This document shows positions 1-8,455 of a stretch of 39,331 nt of DNA, piece by piece. Each line of letters opens with the position of its first letter. Positions within the stretch are counted from its first letter, which is position 1. Location of the stretch: contig WYBW01000026.1 of the NCBI GenBank assembly GCA_011525685.1, positions 1 through 39,331 on the forward strand. Reading direction: 5' to 3'. This stretch comes from Verrucomicrobiia bacterium. GTDB lineage: Bacteria; Verrucomicrobiota; Verrucomicrobiia; Limisphaerales; JADLHS01. The position numbers and the translations under genes are program-made. The notes under the pieces are model-generated. The model was not told where the DNA came from, ran no database searches, and saw only the letters and a program-made list of their open reading frames with translations.

Positions 1-21
1 AGGTTTCCCAACCTGCGGTAT

Positions 22-121
22 CGCCGACTTCCAGTCGGCGGGCCCAGGCACGGCGTGGCAGGCCAGGAATTCGCCGCGTTTGCGGATTGGAAATCCGCGA
101 CCCGGCAGACTGGAAGTCTGC
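22..121. repeat. Cluster of three short hairpin repeats
   Basis: Three perfect palindromes lie before the Uma2 gene: 22-40 (8-bp arms CGCCGACT/AGTCGGCG, loop TCC), 82-98 (arms GCGGATT/AATCCGC, loop GGA) and 105-121 (arms GCAGACT/AGTCTGC, loop GGA). The arms differ in sequence but share the TCC/GGA loop. The same design, with loop TTCC/GGAA, recurs at 6614-6653 and 10243-10287, so this is a dispersed family and not a single terminator. No gene is seen in 1-296. Confidence 0.75.
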
Positions 122-296
122 GCTACAGCATCGCCTCGGCGCCCCCTGCAAGAAAATGAGCTGCGCCCCCTCGCCCAGTCACCCCCGCGGCCAGTTCACT
201 GACGCGATGGCCTTGCGACATCCAGCCCGGTTTCGTTGCCCGCTCCGTCTTCTCATGCGGCTTGCCAAGGCTCGTGCTTTGAAGAACCCTTGGATC

Positions 297-860
297 ATGG
301 AAGCGACCGGGAAAAGCATCTCCCTCAGTGTCGAAGACTATCTCGCGGGCGAACTGGTCAGCCGTGAGCGGCACGAGTATTTGGGCGGGGTGGTGTACGC
401 CATGGCCGGCGCCACGGAGATGCACAATCTCATCAGTCTGAATCTGGCCTTCGCCCTGCGCAACCACCTGCGTGCCGGCGGCGGCAAGGTTTACGTGGCC
501 GATGTCAAACTCCGGTTGGAGATTTCCCGGGAAGACATCTTTTATTACCCCGACGTGATGGTGGTTTGCGACCCGCGCGATACCGACCCTGGCTTCAAGC
601 AATTCCCCAAAGTGCTGGTCGAGGTGTTGTCCCCGCAAACGGAGGCAACCGACCGTCGGGAGAAGTTTCTCAGTTACATCCAGATTCCGACGTTGGAGGA
701 GTACATTCTGGTGGCCCAAGACCGCAGCGAAGTAACCGTGTTCCGCCGCGCCGACAAATGGCGGCCCGAAATCTTGCACTTGCCGGAAGAACAGTTGCGC
801 GTGAAGTCACTGGGTTTTGCGGTTTCCCTCGACCTGATTTACGAAGGGGTGAAAGTGTAA
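297..860 (+). CDS. Uma2 family (DUF820) putative restriction endonuclease-fold protein
   Basis: 187 residues with the Uma2/DUF820 layout: an N-terminal 'SVEDYLAGE' segment, 'HEYLGGVVYAMAGAT' (26-40), the PD of the PD-(D/E)XK fold in 'YYPDVMVV' (82-90), then 'VLVEVLSPQTEATDRREK' (106-123), which carries the acidic residue and a lysine. The family is abundant in cyanobacteria and Verrucomicrobiota. Its biological role is poorly known; nuclease activity is inferred from the fold. I chose the ATG at 297 because the 70 extra in-frame codons upstream translate hairpin-repeat DNA and have no family similarity. The 3' end overlaps the end of convergent nagA by 54 bp. No partner gene suggests a defined system. 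Confidence 0.88.
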   Translation: MEATGKSISLSVEDYLAGELVSRERHEYLGGVVYAMAGATEMHNLISLNLAFALRNHLRAGGGKVYVADVKLRLEISREDIFYYPDVMVVCDPRDTDPGFKQFPKVLVEVLSPQTEATDRREKFLSYIQIPTLEEYILVAQDRSEVTVFRRADKWRPEILHLPEEQLRVKSLGFAVSLDLIYEGVKV

Positions 861-2036
861 CGCCGTGGCCGCTTCGGGACCGGCGGCATGGCAAACGGCA
901 AATGCTTCGAGGTGGCTCTCGGCGGACAGTTTGAGCAGGCAGAATTCAGCGGGTTGTCCGACTGCCAATTCATTTCGCATCCCCATGAACCTTGCCGGGG
1001 TCGCCGAAAGGCGCGGCCACACCTCCTGCCAGGCGCACTGGAGGATTGCGGCCGCGCGAAACACCGCCTCAATGGGCCTGGCGGCCGAGCCGGCAAAATT
1101 GGTCCGGCCCGGCTGACGGACGATCTGATCCGCGCCCACCTCGACTTCCAATCGCCCCATGCGATAGCGGCCCGGCGGCGCGCCGGCCGCGGCCATGGCA
1201 TCGGTCGTGTAGTAAATGGCGGAGGGGTTCAATGCCCGATGCACGAGGCGGAACAATGGCGGCGCCACGTGAATCCGGTCCGAGATCAGACTCACCGTCA
1301 ATCCCGGCGTATCGAGCACGCGCCAGATGATGTTGTCGTGCCGGTCCAAATCGCGCGGGCAGCCATTGGCCAGATGAGTGAAGCCGGTGGCCCCCGCGCG
1401 GACCGCAGCGTTCAGCAAACTGGCTGGCGCGTCGGTATGTCCGAGGCTGACCTTCGCTCCGTGCGCAACCGCCAGAGCAATCGCTTCAATTGCGCCGCGT
1501 CGCTCCGGCGCCAGGGTCAACAACAATGGGTCGTCGCCGGTGATGGACCGCAATTCGAGCAAGTGCTCCGGCGTGGGATCCCTCATGCAGGCCGGATCAT
1601 GCGCGCCGTGAAAGCCCGGTTCGGCGGAGAGAAACGGCCCCTCGATGTGCCAGCCCGCGATCGCGGACCGCAATTCGGCGGACCGCGCGCGCAAACCGCG
1701 CAGATGGCGCAGGCGCGCCGTCAACGCCGGCCACTCATCGGTGATCAGCGTCAGCAGATAGCGGGTGCAACCGGCGGCGCGCAGACCCCGCGTGGCCTGG
1801 AGCAAGTCTTCCACCGTGAGGTCGTCCTGCTGGAAATCCACGCCGGCAAAACCGTTGATCTGCAGATCCATGAGCGGCGGTGCCACCCATAGGCTTCCCG
1901 CCGGCGCCGCGGCGGCTGACAGGGAAGTAATGATCCCGTCCCGCCAGCGGAGTTGAACGGGCTGCCGCGTGGCGTAATGCCACGCGCTGATTTCGCCATG
2001 CGTTGAATTCATCATGTTCATCGGATTGCCGCACAT
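807..2036 (-). CDS. nagA: N-acetylglucosamine-6-phosphate deacetylase
   Basis: 409-residue amidohydrolase that would remove acetate from GlcNAc-6-phosphate in the cytoplasm, feeding amino-sugar catabolism or cell-wall recycling. Visible motifs follow the E. coli NagA type: 'DLQINGFAGVDF' (57-68, QxN instead of HxH at the first metal motif), 'HIEGPF' (130-135, metal-ligand Glu132), 'LGHTDA' (His200), 'THLANG' (His221), 'DRIHV' (His256) and 'TTDAMAAAG' with the catalytic Asp279. A GGAG stands just before the ATG at 2036. A second in-frame ATG at 2018 is possible. It lies 84 bp downstream of the RDD gene on the same strand and may be read through from it. Its end overlaps the Uma2 gene convergently. 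No nagB or sugar transporter is present in the window. Confidence 0.9.
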   Translation of the reverse strand: MCGNPMNMMNSTHGEISAWHYATRQPVQLRWRDGIITSLSAAAAPAGSLWVAPPLMDLQINGFAGVDFQQDDLTVEDLLQATRGLRAAGCTRYLLTLITDEWPALTARLRHLRGLRARSAELRSAIAGWHIEGPFLSAEPGFHGAHDPACMRDPTPEHLLELRSITGDDPLLLTLAPERRGAIEAIALAVAHGAKVSLGHTDAPASLLNAAVRAGATGFTHLANGCPRDLDRHDNIIWRVLDTPGLTVSLISDRIHVAPPLFRLVHRALNPSAIYYTTDAMAAAGAPPGRYRMGRLEVEVGADQIVRQPGRTNFAGSAARPIEAVFRAAAILQCAWQEVWPRLSATPARFMGMRNELAVGQPAEFCLLKLSAESHLEAFAVCHAAGPEAATALHFHPFVNQVEGNRKTQ

Positions 2037-2120
2037 TCTCCGTTTGGAACTCCGGTTTCAACGCCGGCGCAACACTCGGGTCATCACTTCGCCGGCACGG
2101 CTGCGCGGGACTGTCGCAAG

Positions 2121-2906
2121 CTACGCCGCCGCTTTGACTTTCCGCTCCTCGGTGCGCGTCCGGTAAACCACGTCCACCACGTTGCGGAGGTATTGTTCAT
2201 CCGCAATGCCATCCAGGGCCTCCGGTGGAAACTCCACCTTCTCGCGAAAATGGCCGGCCAGCATCGCGAACAGCTCGATGCGCGCTTGAGGATCAAATTC
2301 ATCACGCCGGAGCAGCGCCTGGAGCGCCACGCTGGCTTCGGCGGGTGAAACACGCTGGCGCAAGCGCGCAACCAGATGCGGATACTGCCGCAGCGAATTG
2401 TATTTTCCGGCCAGCAACTGGTCGAGATCGGGTTCCGTCGCGCGCGGTGAGCGGATGACCACGGTGTTGGCCGCAACATCGCCGAGACGCTGGCACTTGG
2501 GACTCAGCCAGCAGGCCAGGCCGCCCACGAAGTAGAACGGCGGCAGCGAATCCACGAACCGCAGCAGGTTGCGGGTGACGACCTGGTGGAACTGCAGCCG
2601 GAAACCCTCGGCGTCCATGACCCGCAGGCGGAACAGTTTCTTCCCGACTGTCTGGCCGCGCCATCCCCATTCGCAGGCGATGCCGTAGCCGATGCTGATG
2701 GCAAAATACCCCAGCGCCGACAGCGCCCCGGCCATATTCGCACTGATGACTTGCAGCACCGCCAGCAACTTGGCCAGCGTGAGCAACAGCACCGCGATGC
2801 ACAGGAAGTCAATCCCCCACGCCAGAAAGCGCGTCACCGGCCCCGCCAGCGATTGCGAGAACACGATTCCTTCCGGGGTGCGGATCAGCAGCGTGCTGGT
2901 TTTCAT
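2121..2906 (-). CDS. RDD family membrane protein
   Basis: 261 residues. The N-terminal half is an RDD domain: 'VTRFLAWGIDFLCIAVLLL' (about 25-43, first membrane segment), a second hydrophobic segment near 57-75, then 'WRGQTVGKKLFRLRVMDAEG' (about 82-101), the usual RDD motif after a helix. The C-terminal part (about 160-261) is soluble and charged. RDD proteins are small integral membrane proteins of unsettled function; some have been linked to ion or solute exchange. The gene overlaps the SpoIIM-like gene by 4 bp (ATGA at 2903-2906), so the two are translationally coupled. It is the last member of the MoxR-DUF58 set before nagA. Confidence 0.87.
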   Translation of the reverse strand: MKTSTLLIRTPEGIVFSQSLAGPVTRFLAWGIDFLCIAVLLLTLAKLLAVLQVISANMAGALSALGYFAISIGYGIACEWGWRGQTVGKKLFRLRVMDAEGFRLQFHQVVTRNLLRFVDSLPPFYFVGGLACWLSPKCQRLGDVAANTVVIRSPRATEPDLDQLLAGKYNSLRQYPHLVARLRQRVSPAEASVALQALLRRDEFDPQARIELFAMLAGHFREKVEFPPEALDGIADEQYLRNVVDVVYRTRTEERKVKAAA

Positions 2907-3916
2907 GGAGCTTCGCCGTTCCGTTTCGATTCGCTCGCTCCCGATCTGGCCAGGAACAAACAGAGCAGGATGAGTTCAACCGTTCCGAACGCAATCTTCG
3001 CCGCGTACGGAACGACCGGCTCGTGATACTGCGAGAGAAAGGCTTCGACAAGGCCCGCCCAGACCAGCAGCAACGCCACGCCGAAAATCAGTGTCACGAT
3101 GTCGCGGGACACCTCGCGCAGACGGGCCGCGAGTGGAACGCGCCGGCCCCAGCCCACGAGCGCGAACGCCAGCACCAGCCCCGCCTGACCGGCGATGAGG
3201 ATCGCGGGGATTTCCACCACGCCATGCGGCATGAGCCAGCCGAGCAGAAACTTGGTCTGGCCGGCGCGGATGTAATCCACCGCCACCGCGCCGAGGATGA
3301 CGCCGTTGTAGAACAGCAGGATCATCGTGCCCACTCCCCAGGTCATTCCCAGCGCCAGCGCGAAGATCGAAACCCTGGTGTTGTGGGTCATCAGGTAGGC
3401 GGAGAATGAAGTCTTCCCTCCGGCCAACCGGTCATCCGTTGCCTGCTCTTCCTCCGCCACCCGGTCGGCGGGATCGCCCTGCAAATGCGGGAACGGCATC
3501 AACACGGACTTCGAGTCCGGATCGAACGCAATCGCCAGGCCGCCGAAGGCACACCCGGCCAGCGTGATGCCCAGGGACAACCAGAACGCGCGGATGTGCC
3601 GGCGGAAGGTGCGGGGCAGTTCGTGAAAAAGCCATTTCAGCGGCTGTAATCGCCGCGGCCGCTCGCGCGTCTCGTGGATTTCGCTGTAAGCCCGGGCGAC
3701 CAAAGTCTCCAGATACCGCCGTGTTTCCGGCTCGGAGGAGAAGGTGGTGATGCGGGCGAGGTCGGCGGCGGCGCGTTCATAGAGCCGATGAAAACGCTGG
3801 AGCTGTTCCAAGGTCATCTGTTGATTCGGCTCCGCTTCGAGCTTGGAAAGGATCCGCTCGAGTTCGGTCCAGTGCGGCCGTTCGCTGGCAACGAAGCGCT
3901 GGAGGTCAATGATCAC
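2903..3916 (-). CDS. SpoIIM/DUF95 family membrane protein
   Basis: 337 residues. An N-terminal cytosolic helical part ('MIIDLQRFVASERPHWTELE', then a repeated Arg/Glu-rich helix) is followed by several hydrophobic segments from about residue 115 onward, with the family-typical 'HGVVEIPAILIAGQAGL' near 230-246. Members resemble Bacillus stage II sporulation protein M but occur widely in non-sporulating bacteria, beside MoxR, DUF58 and RDD genes. Nothing here suggests sporulation. It overlaps DUF58 (3913-3916) and RDD (2903-2906) by 4 bp each. Confidence 0.88.
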   Translation of the reverse strand: MIIDLQRFVASERPHWTELERILSKLEAEPNQQMTLEQLQRFHRLYERAAADLARITTFSSEPETRRYLETLVARAYSEIHETRERPRRLQPLKWLFHELPRTFRRHIRAFWLSLGITLAGCAFGGLAIAFDPDSKSVLMPFPHLQGDPADRVAEEEQATDDRLAGGKTSFSAYLMTHNTRVSIFALALGMTWGVGTMILLFYNGVILGAVAVDYIRAGQTKFLLGWLMPHGVVEIPAILIAGQAGLVLAFALVGWGRRVPLAARLREVSRDIVTLIFGVALLLVWAGLVEAFLSQYHEPVVPYAAKIAFGTVELILLCLFLARSGASESKRNGEAP

Positions 3917-5315
3917 AGCAACTGCCTTCGTTTCACGCCGAGATACTGCGAGACCAGTTCGACACTGAGTCGTTCATTTTCGAGCAGTGAGAACCTCACG
4001 CCGCGGCGATGCAGAACCTTTTCGAGTTCGCGCAGGTTCTGCCAGAGCAGATGGCCGCCCAGGTGCTGGTACAACTCGTCCACGCCGGCGATGTCGGGGC
4101 GCGAAAACACCTCCGCGACGCCGGGTGGCCGCAGCATGTTCACCAGCACGAGATGCTGGCGGCGGATCAAATCCATGTTCTTCACAAAACCATCGGCCAC
4201 CACGGGATCGTCGAGCGCGGTGAGAAACACCAGCAAGGCGCGACGCCGCAGCCGCAGCCGGATGAAGGCGCAAAGTTCGTCGAAATCCGGCGAAACGATC
4301 CGCGGCTGCAAGGTGTAAAGCGCGTCGCGGCAGGCACTGTAATGCGCCTTGCCGTTCTTGGCCCGGATGAAGGTTTCGATCTGGTTGGTGAACGTCAGCA
4401 ACCCGAACAAATCGCCCTGCTGCTCCGCCGCCAGACCGAGCACCAGCGCGGCGGTGACGAAACGCTCGAGGGCGTTAGGTGGCTGAAGCTTTGAGGCCGA
4501 GGGTTGATCGCTTTCCGCGAACGCAGGCCCGCGCGAGGCTGCGGTCTGTGATCCATTACCTTTGACTTCCGAGGCCCGCGCACTCAGGCGGGAGGCGTCA
4601 ATGACCACATACACCTCCTGCGTCCGCTCGATCTGGAAGACCTTGGTAATGGGCTTGCCGCGACGGGCCGTGGCTTTCCAGTGGATTTCGTCGTAGCCGT
4701 CGCCGGGAACGTATTCGCGCAGCTTCTCGAACTCGCGGCCTTTGCCAAGCTGCCGTTGCGCGTGCAGACCAAAGGCGCCGCGATGCAGAAACAGCGCGGC
4801 CAGATTCCGCCGTTCGGTGAGCAGGTTGGGGTAAACCCGGACCTCCGAACGCACGGGTGACATCTTGCGAAAGTTCCAAAACCCGAATGGCGAGCCGGCC
4901 TCCAGATACGCCGACTCGATCCGGTAGCTTCCGCGTTTGACCGGCAGGCAGGTCCAGGAGAAGCGCGACCACTCCGCTTCGGCGGGAAGCGCCACCTCCA
5001 TCTCCTCTTGGGGCGACTGAAGCTCGCGCGGCAGAGCAATGGCCACGCGGACGGTGCGTTGCTTTTGCGGTTCGTTGCGAAGCTGCACCTCCAGCCGGGC
5101 TTCGCGGTCCTTGGACGCGCGCGTGACCTCCGGCAACTTCACGCCGATCCCCGCCAGACTCTTCCGCGCGCCCACCGCGTCCACCACGACCACCATCAGG
5201 AACGCGCCAATGCAGCCGAGGGAAATGCCCGCCGCGTCCGGCTCGACCGCCATCACCAGCGTGAACGGCAGCACGATCACGGCGCACCAGAGCAACAGGC
5301 GATTTCGGGGGACGA

Positions 5316-5319
<4 letters not shown>
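3913..5319 (-). CDS. DUF58 domain protein
   Basis: 468 residues. Two N-terminal membrane helices (about 7-24 and 32-48) are followed by a beta-rich extracytoplasmic-type segment and then the DUF58 core 'REYVPGDGYDEIHWKATARR' (201-220), continuing into a vWA-like strand 'VYVVIDASRL' (236-245). DUF58 proteins are regular partners of MoxR ATPases and are thought to be clients or adaptors of the chaperone-like ATPase through the vWA-like fold. A low-complexity insert (about residues 245-275) interrupts the vWA-like part. It overlaps both neighbours by 4 bp. Confidence 0.9.
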
Positions 5320-6275
<956 letters not shown>

Positions 6276-6420
6276 GGTCTTGATCGAGATTGAATGGCGA
6301 TTTGGCGAAACCCAACACGCAACCCGGCGAGGTCGTTCTAACGCGGAGGTCCCGGCGCGGCTGATGGCGAATCTCAAGTGCCGGACAACCGGAAGACGCC
6401 CGGCTAACAATGCTCCCTTT

Positions 6421-6557
6421 CCATGAACCGCTCAGGATTCCGCCAGGTTTTGGACTGCGGCAGTCCTCTGCCGCTCTCGCCCGCCGGCCCACTCTCCACA
6501 GCGGCAGAGGGCTGCCGCACTCCAAGACGCTCTCGCGTCGGACGGAGCGGTTCATGG
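6421..6557. repeat. 137-bp composite palindrome with 13-bp terminal inverted repeats
   Basis: The ends are perfect inverted repeats: CCATGAACCGCTC at 6421-6433 and its complement at 6545-6557. Inside is a second imperfect inverted pair of 24 bp (6452-6475 and 6500-6523; about two mismatches). It has no coding capacity. The organisation resembles a MITE or a folded intergenic repeat. No clear target-site duplication was found by eye. Confidence 0.6.
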
Positions 6558-6583
6558 TTGCATTGCGCGAGTTCTGCATCGTG

Positions 6584-6661
6584 GAGACTTTCCACGAGCC
6601 GCCGGTCTGTAACGCCGACTTTCCAGTCGGCGCGGGCGCCGGTTGGAAAACCGCCGTTGCG
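6584..6661 (+). repeat. Dispersed element copy (TTCC-loop hairpins with GGAG...TCCA leader)
   Basis: It starts with a 'TGGAGACTTTCCA' leader, then a hairpin 6614-6631 (arms GCCGACT/AGTCGGC, loop TTCC) and a hairpin 6640-6653 (arms CGGTT/AACCG, loop GGAA). The same order of parts occurs in reverse orientation at 10238-10320, so these are two copies of one roughly 80-bp element. Confidence 0.65.
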
Positions 6662-6772
6662 CCCTTCCCATGCGGTTCGGTCGGCCAAAGCAAGCGTTTG
6701 TGCCCGGGAAATTCTCTCCCAGCGGGTGAGGGAGAACGTCTCCAAGGTGTCACATTGCCGGTGTTTTCGATC

Positions 6773-6831
6773 CCGCCTCGTGAGGCGGACCACTCTCCCT
6801 CACCCTTGATCCCTCTCCCGCTGGGAGAGGG
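6773..6831. repeat. CT-rich hairpin pair
   Basis: 6773-6788 is a 7-bp stem (CCGCCTC/GAGGCGG, loop GT). 6811-6831 is a perfect 9-bp stem (CCCTCTCCC/GGGAGAGGG, loop GCT). A related CTCTCCC..GTGAGGGAG tract lies at about 6714-6735. A degenerate relative of the same CT/GA-rich repeat appears inside the RHS gene at 33961-34005. Confidence 0.6.
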
Positions 6832-7001
6832 AGACAGCCACCGGCGCCGCACGGGTATTCTTGGCGACATCAGGCAAGGCAGGATCGTCGCGCCAAGCCG
6901 GTGCTTACGAACGGATTTGGAGAAAACTCGGGGCGTGACTCTGCGATGTCCTCGATGCTGTTGCTCGCAAGAGGCCTCGCGCGCCGCGCGGACTGTGGAG
7001 T

Positions 7002-7117
7002 GCGGTGACTTGTCACCGCTTTGGCGGCTTGGCCGACTTGTCGGCCAGGCAAAGCCGCGTTCAGCGGCTCGCGGAGCAGATTCGACGCTGGCTCGCGATT
7101 GGCGGCGACAAGTCGCC
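7002..7117. repeat. Three ACTTGT-centred hairpins
   Basis: Perfect palindromes lie at 7002-7019 (GCGGTGAC-TT-GTCACCGC), 7030-7047 (TGGCCGAC-TT-GTCGGCCA) and 7104-7117 (GGCGAC-AA-GTCGCC). The arms diverge outward but each keeps the centre GACTTGTC or its ACAAGT complement, which marks them as one hairpin family distinct from the TTCC-loop family. Confidence 0.65.
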
Positions 7118-7177
7118 TGCGGAAAGCGCGGACGAGTCCACGCGCTCCAGACGGGTTGCGGCTTCGCCGCGTGGTGG

Positions 7178-8455
7178 TCAGTGTTCACTCGTGTCACCTC
7201 GGGATTGAGTTTTCTGGGTTGGCCTTTTGCGCGTGGAGCCTGCCAGGGTCCGGCAGATTGCCTGGTAAGCCTTCACCGGATCGCGCTGGCGTTCCGGTCG
7301 TTTGAGCTCCGCTTCCATCACCGCCTGCGCGTCGCTCACCGCGGTGATCGTGTAGTAACGGCCCTGGTAAAGCGACTTCGTCCACTCGGCAAAGCACACC
7401 GAGAGCACATCGCGCGCGGGGATGTTGCGCCGGAGCAGATTTACAAACCCGGCGGTGGCATCCCGGCCGGCGACCCATGGCCCGGCGACTTCGTCCGGCT
7501 GCGGCGGCAACAGGCTGGAGGAATTTTTCCAGATGAACAGCGCCGCCAACAGCAGCAACCCCGCCGCCAGCCCGTGCAGCCGATAGTTGCGGATCAGCGT
7601 CGCCACGCCGCTCGTCTCCATGATGCCGTGATGCGCCTCATCGAAAATCACGCGCCGGCTCGGTCCAACGAACCAGGCCAGGAAATCCGCGTGACGGTCG
7701 TCGCGCAGTGCTTCGTTGCTGAGGAAATAGGAATCCGTGGCCATCACCACGGAGCCTTTGCCGAACCGCCGCTCGATGACCACAGGGCCGGCGTCGCGCG
7801 CGTAAATGATCCGCCACGCCTCGTTCAGATTCGTGAACAGGGTCGCACTGTGCCAGGCCAGTGTCTCGGGCAGGGGCAGGTCACTCCAATTCTTCACTTC
7901 AACGGGCTCGTACGACCCGCGGTCGCCCACGTCGAGCCGGGCGTAGGCGAATTCCACTCCCCAACGCTCTCCAACGCTGTCCGCGCCAAAAGAGCGGGCT
8001 TCCCCCGACCCCTGTTTCTGTTTCTTTCCGCCCGGAGGCGGCGGGGAAGGATTCGCGGCCTGGCGCGGGCTGGCAAACGACCGGAACGGCGCCGCAGCTT
8101 CCGGGTGGAACGTGATGGCGAGACGGCCACCATCCAGCAGGAAGCGATTGATTTCCTGCCAGAGTTCCTCCGGCAACCAGTTCCACTCGCGCGTCCGGGC
8201 CGCCAGGTGCAGGTAGCTGGTTTCCCGCCCTTCGGGCAGCCGGTTGGCCGAACTGTGATCGCGGCGGACGGAAATGCCCGGCAGCTTTTCCAGGCTCTCG
8301 TAAAACGCCATCGTCCCGAGCGGGTCGGCCCGCAGCGAGGAGTAAGGCGGATAAACGTCGCCGGACTCGAAGCGCAGCTTGAACAGTTGCACGACCCCAA
8401 ACACGAAGCCGGCCGCAGAGACCGTCATCAAGAGAATGGGCAAGATTCTCTTCAT
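7178..8455 (-). CDS. DUF4350 domain membrane protein
   Basis: 425 residues. An N-terminal membrane helix ('ILPILLMTVSAAGFVFGVVQ', 4-23) is followed by a DUF4350-like segment 'DPLGTMAFYESLEKLPGISV' (about 44-63), 'FLLDGGRLAITF' (about 106-117), 'FGKGSVVMATDSYFLSN' and 'VIFDEAHHGI' (about 262-271), then a second helix near 286-305 and a cytosolic tail. DUF4350 proteins sit in MoxR/DUF58/DUF4129 clusters and have a gliding-motility-like/GATase-like fold of unknown ligand. The gene overlaps the upstream DUF4129-like gene by 4 bp (8452-8455). A proline/lysine-rich insert (about 130-150) looks like a linker. Confidence 0.8.
   Translation of the reverse strand: MKRILPILLMTVSAAGFVFGVVQLFKLRFESGDVYPPYSSLRADPLGTMAFYESLEKLPGISVRRDHSSANRLPEGRETSYLHLAARTREWNWLPEELWQEINRFLLDGGRLAITFHPEAAAPFRSFASPRQAANPSPPPPGGKKQKQGSGEARSFGADSVGERWGVEFAYARLDVGDRGSYEPVEVKNWSDLPLPETLAWHSATLFTNLNEAWRIIYARDAGPVVIERRFGKGSVVMATDSYFLSNEALRDDRHADFLAWFVGPSRRVIFDEAHHGIMETSGVATLIRNYRLHGLAAGLLLLAALFIWKNSSSLLPPQPDEVAGPWVAGRDATAGFVNLLRRNIPARDVLSVCFAEWTKSLYQGRYYTITAVSDAQAVMEAELKRPERQRDPVKAYQAICRTLAGSTRKRPTQKTQSRGDTSEH

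Larger units (their letters stand above)
6276..7177. repeat. Gene-free island of dispersed palindromic repeats
   Basis: About 900 bp with no credible gene. It separates the DUF4350 gene from moxR and must hold any promoter specific to the moxR set. It is packed with palindromes of at least four designs, described in the following entries: a 137-bp element with 13-bp terminal inverted repeats, TTCC-loop hairpins, CT-rich hairpins and ACTTGT hairpins. Long open frames through it are translations of repeats without family similarity. Confidence 0.7.

Noticed and set aside
2903..3916. Evidence of sporulation from a SpoIIM-like gene
   Set aside because: The DUF95/SpoIIM family is common beside MoxR-DUF58-RDD in non-sporulating bacteria; no other sporulation gene is seen.
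6614..7117. Rho-independent terminators or a CRISPR array
   Set aside because: The hairpins have no T-runs after them, vary in sequence and are not evenly spaced with unique spacers.
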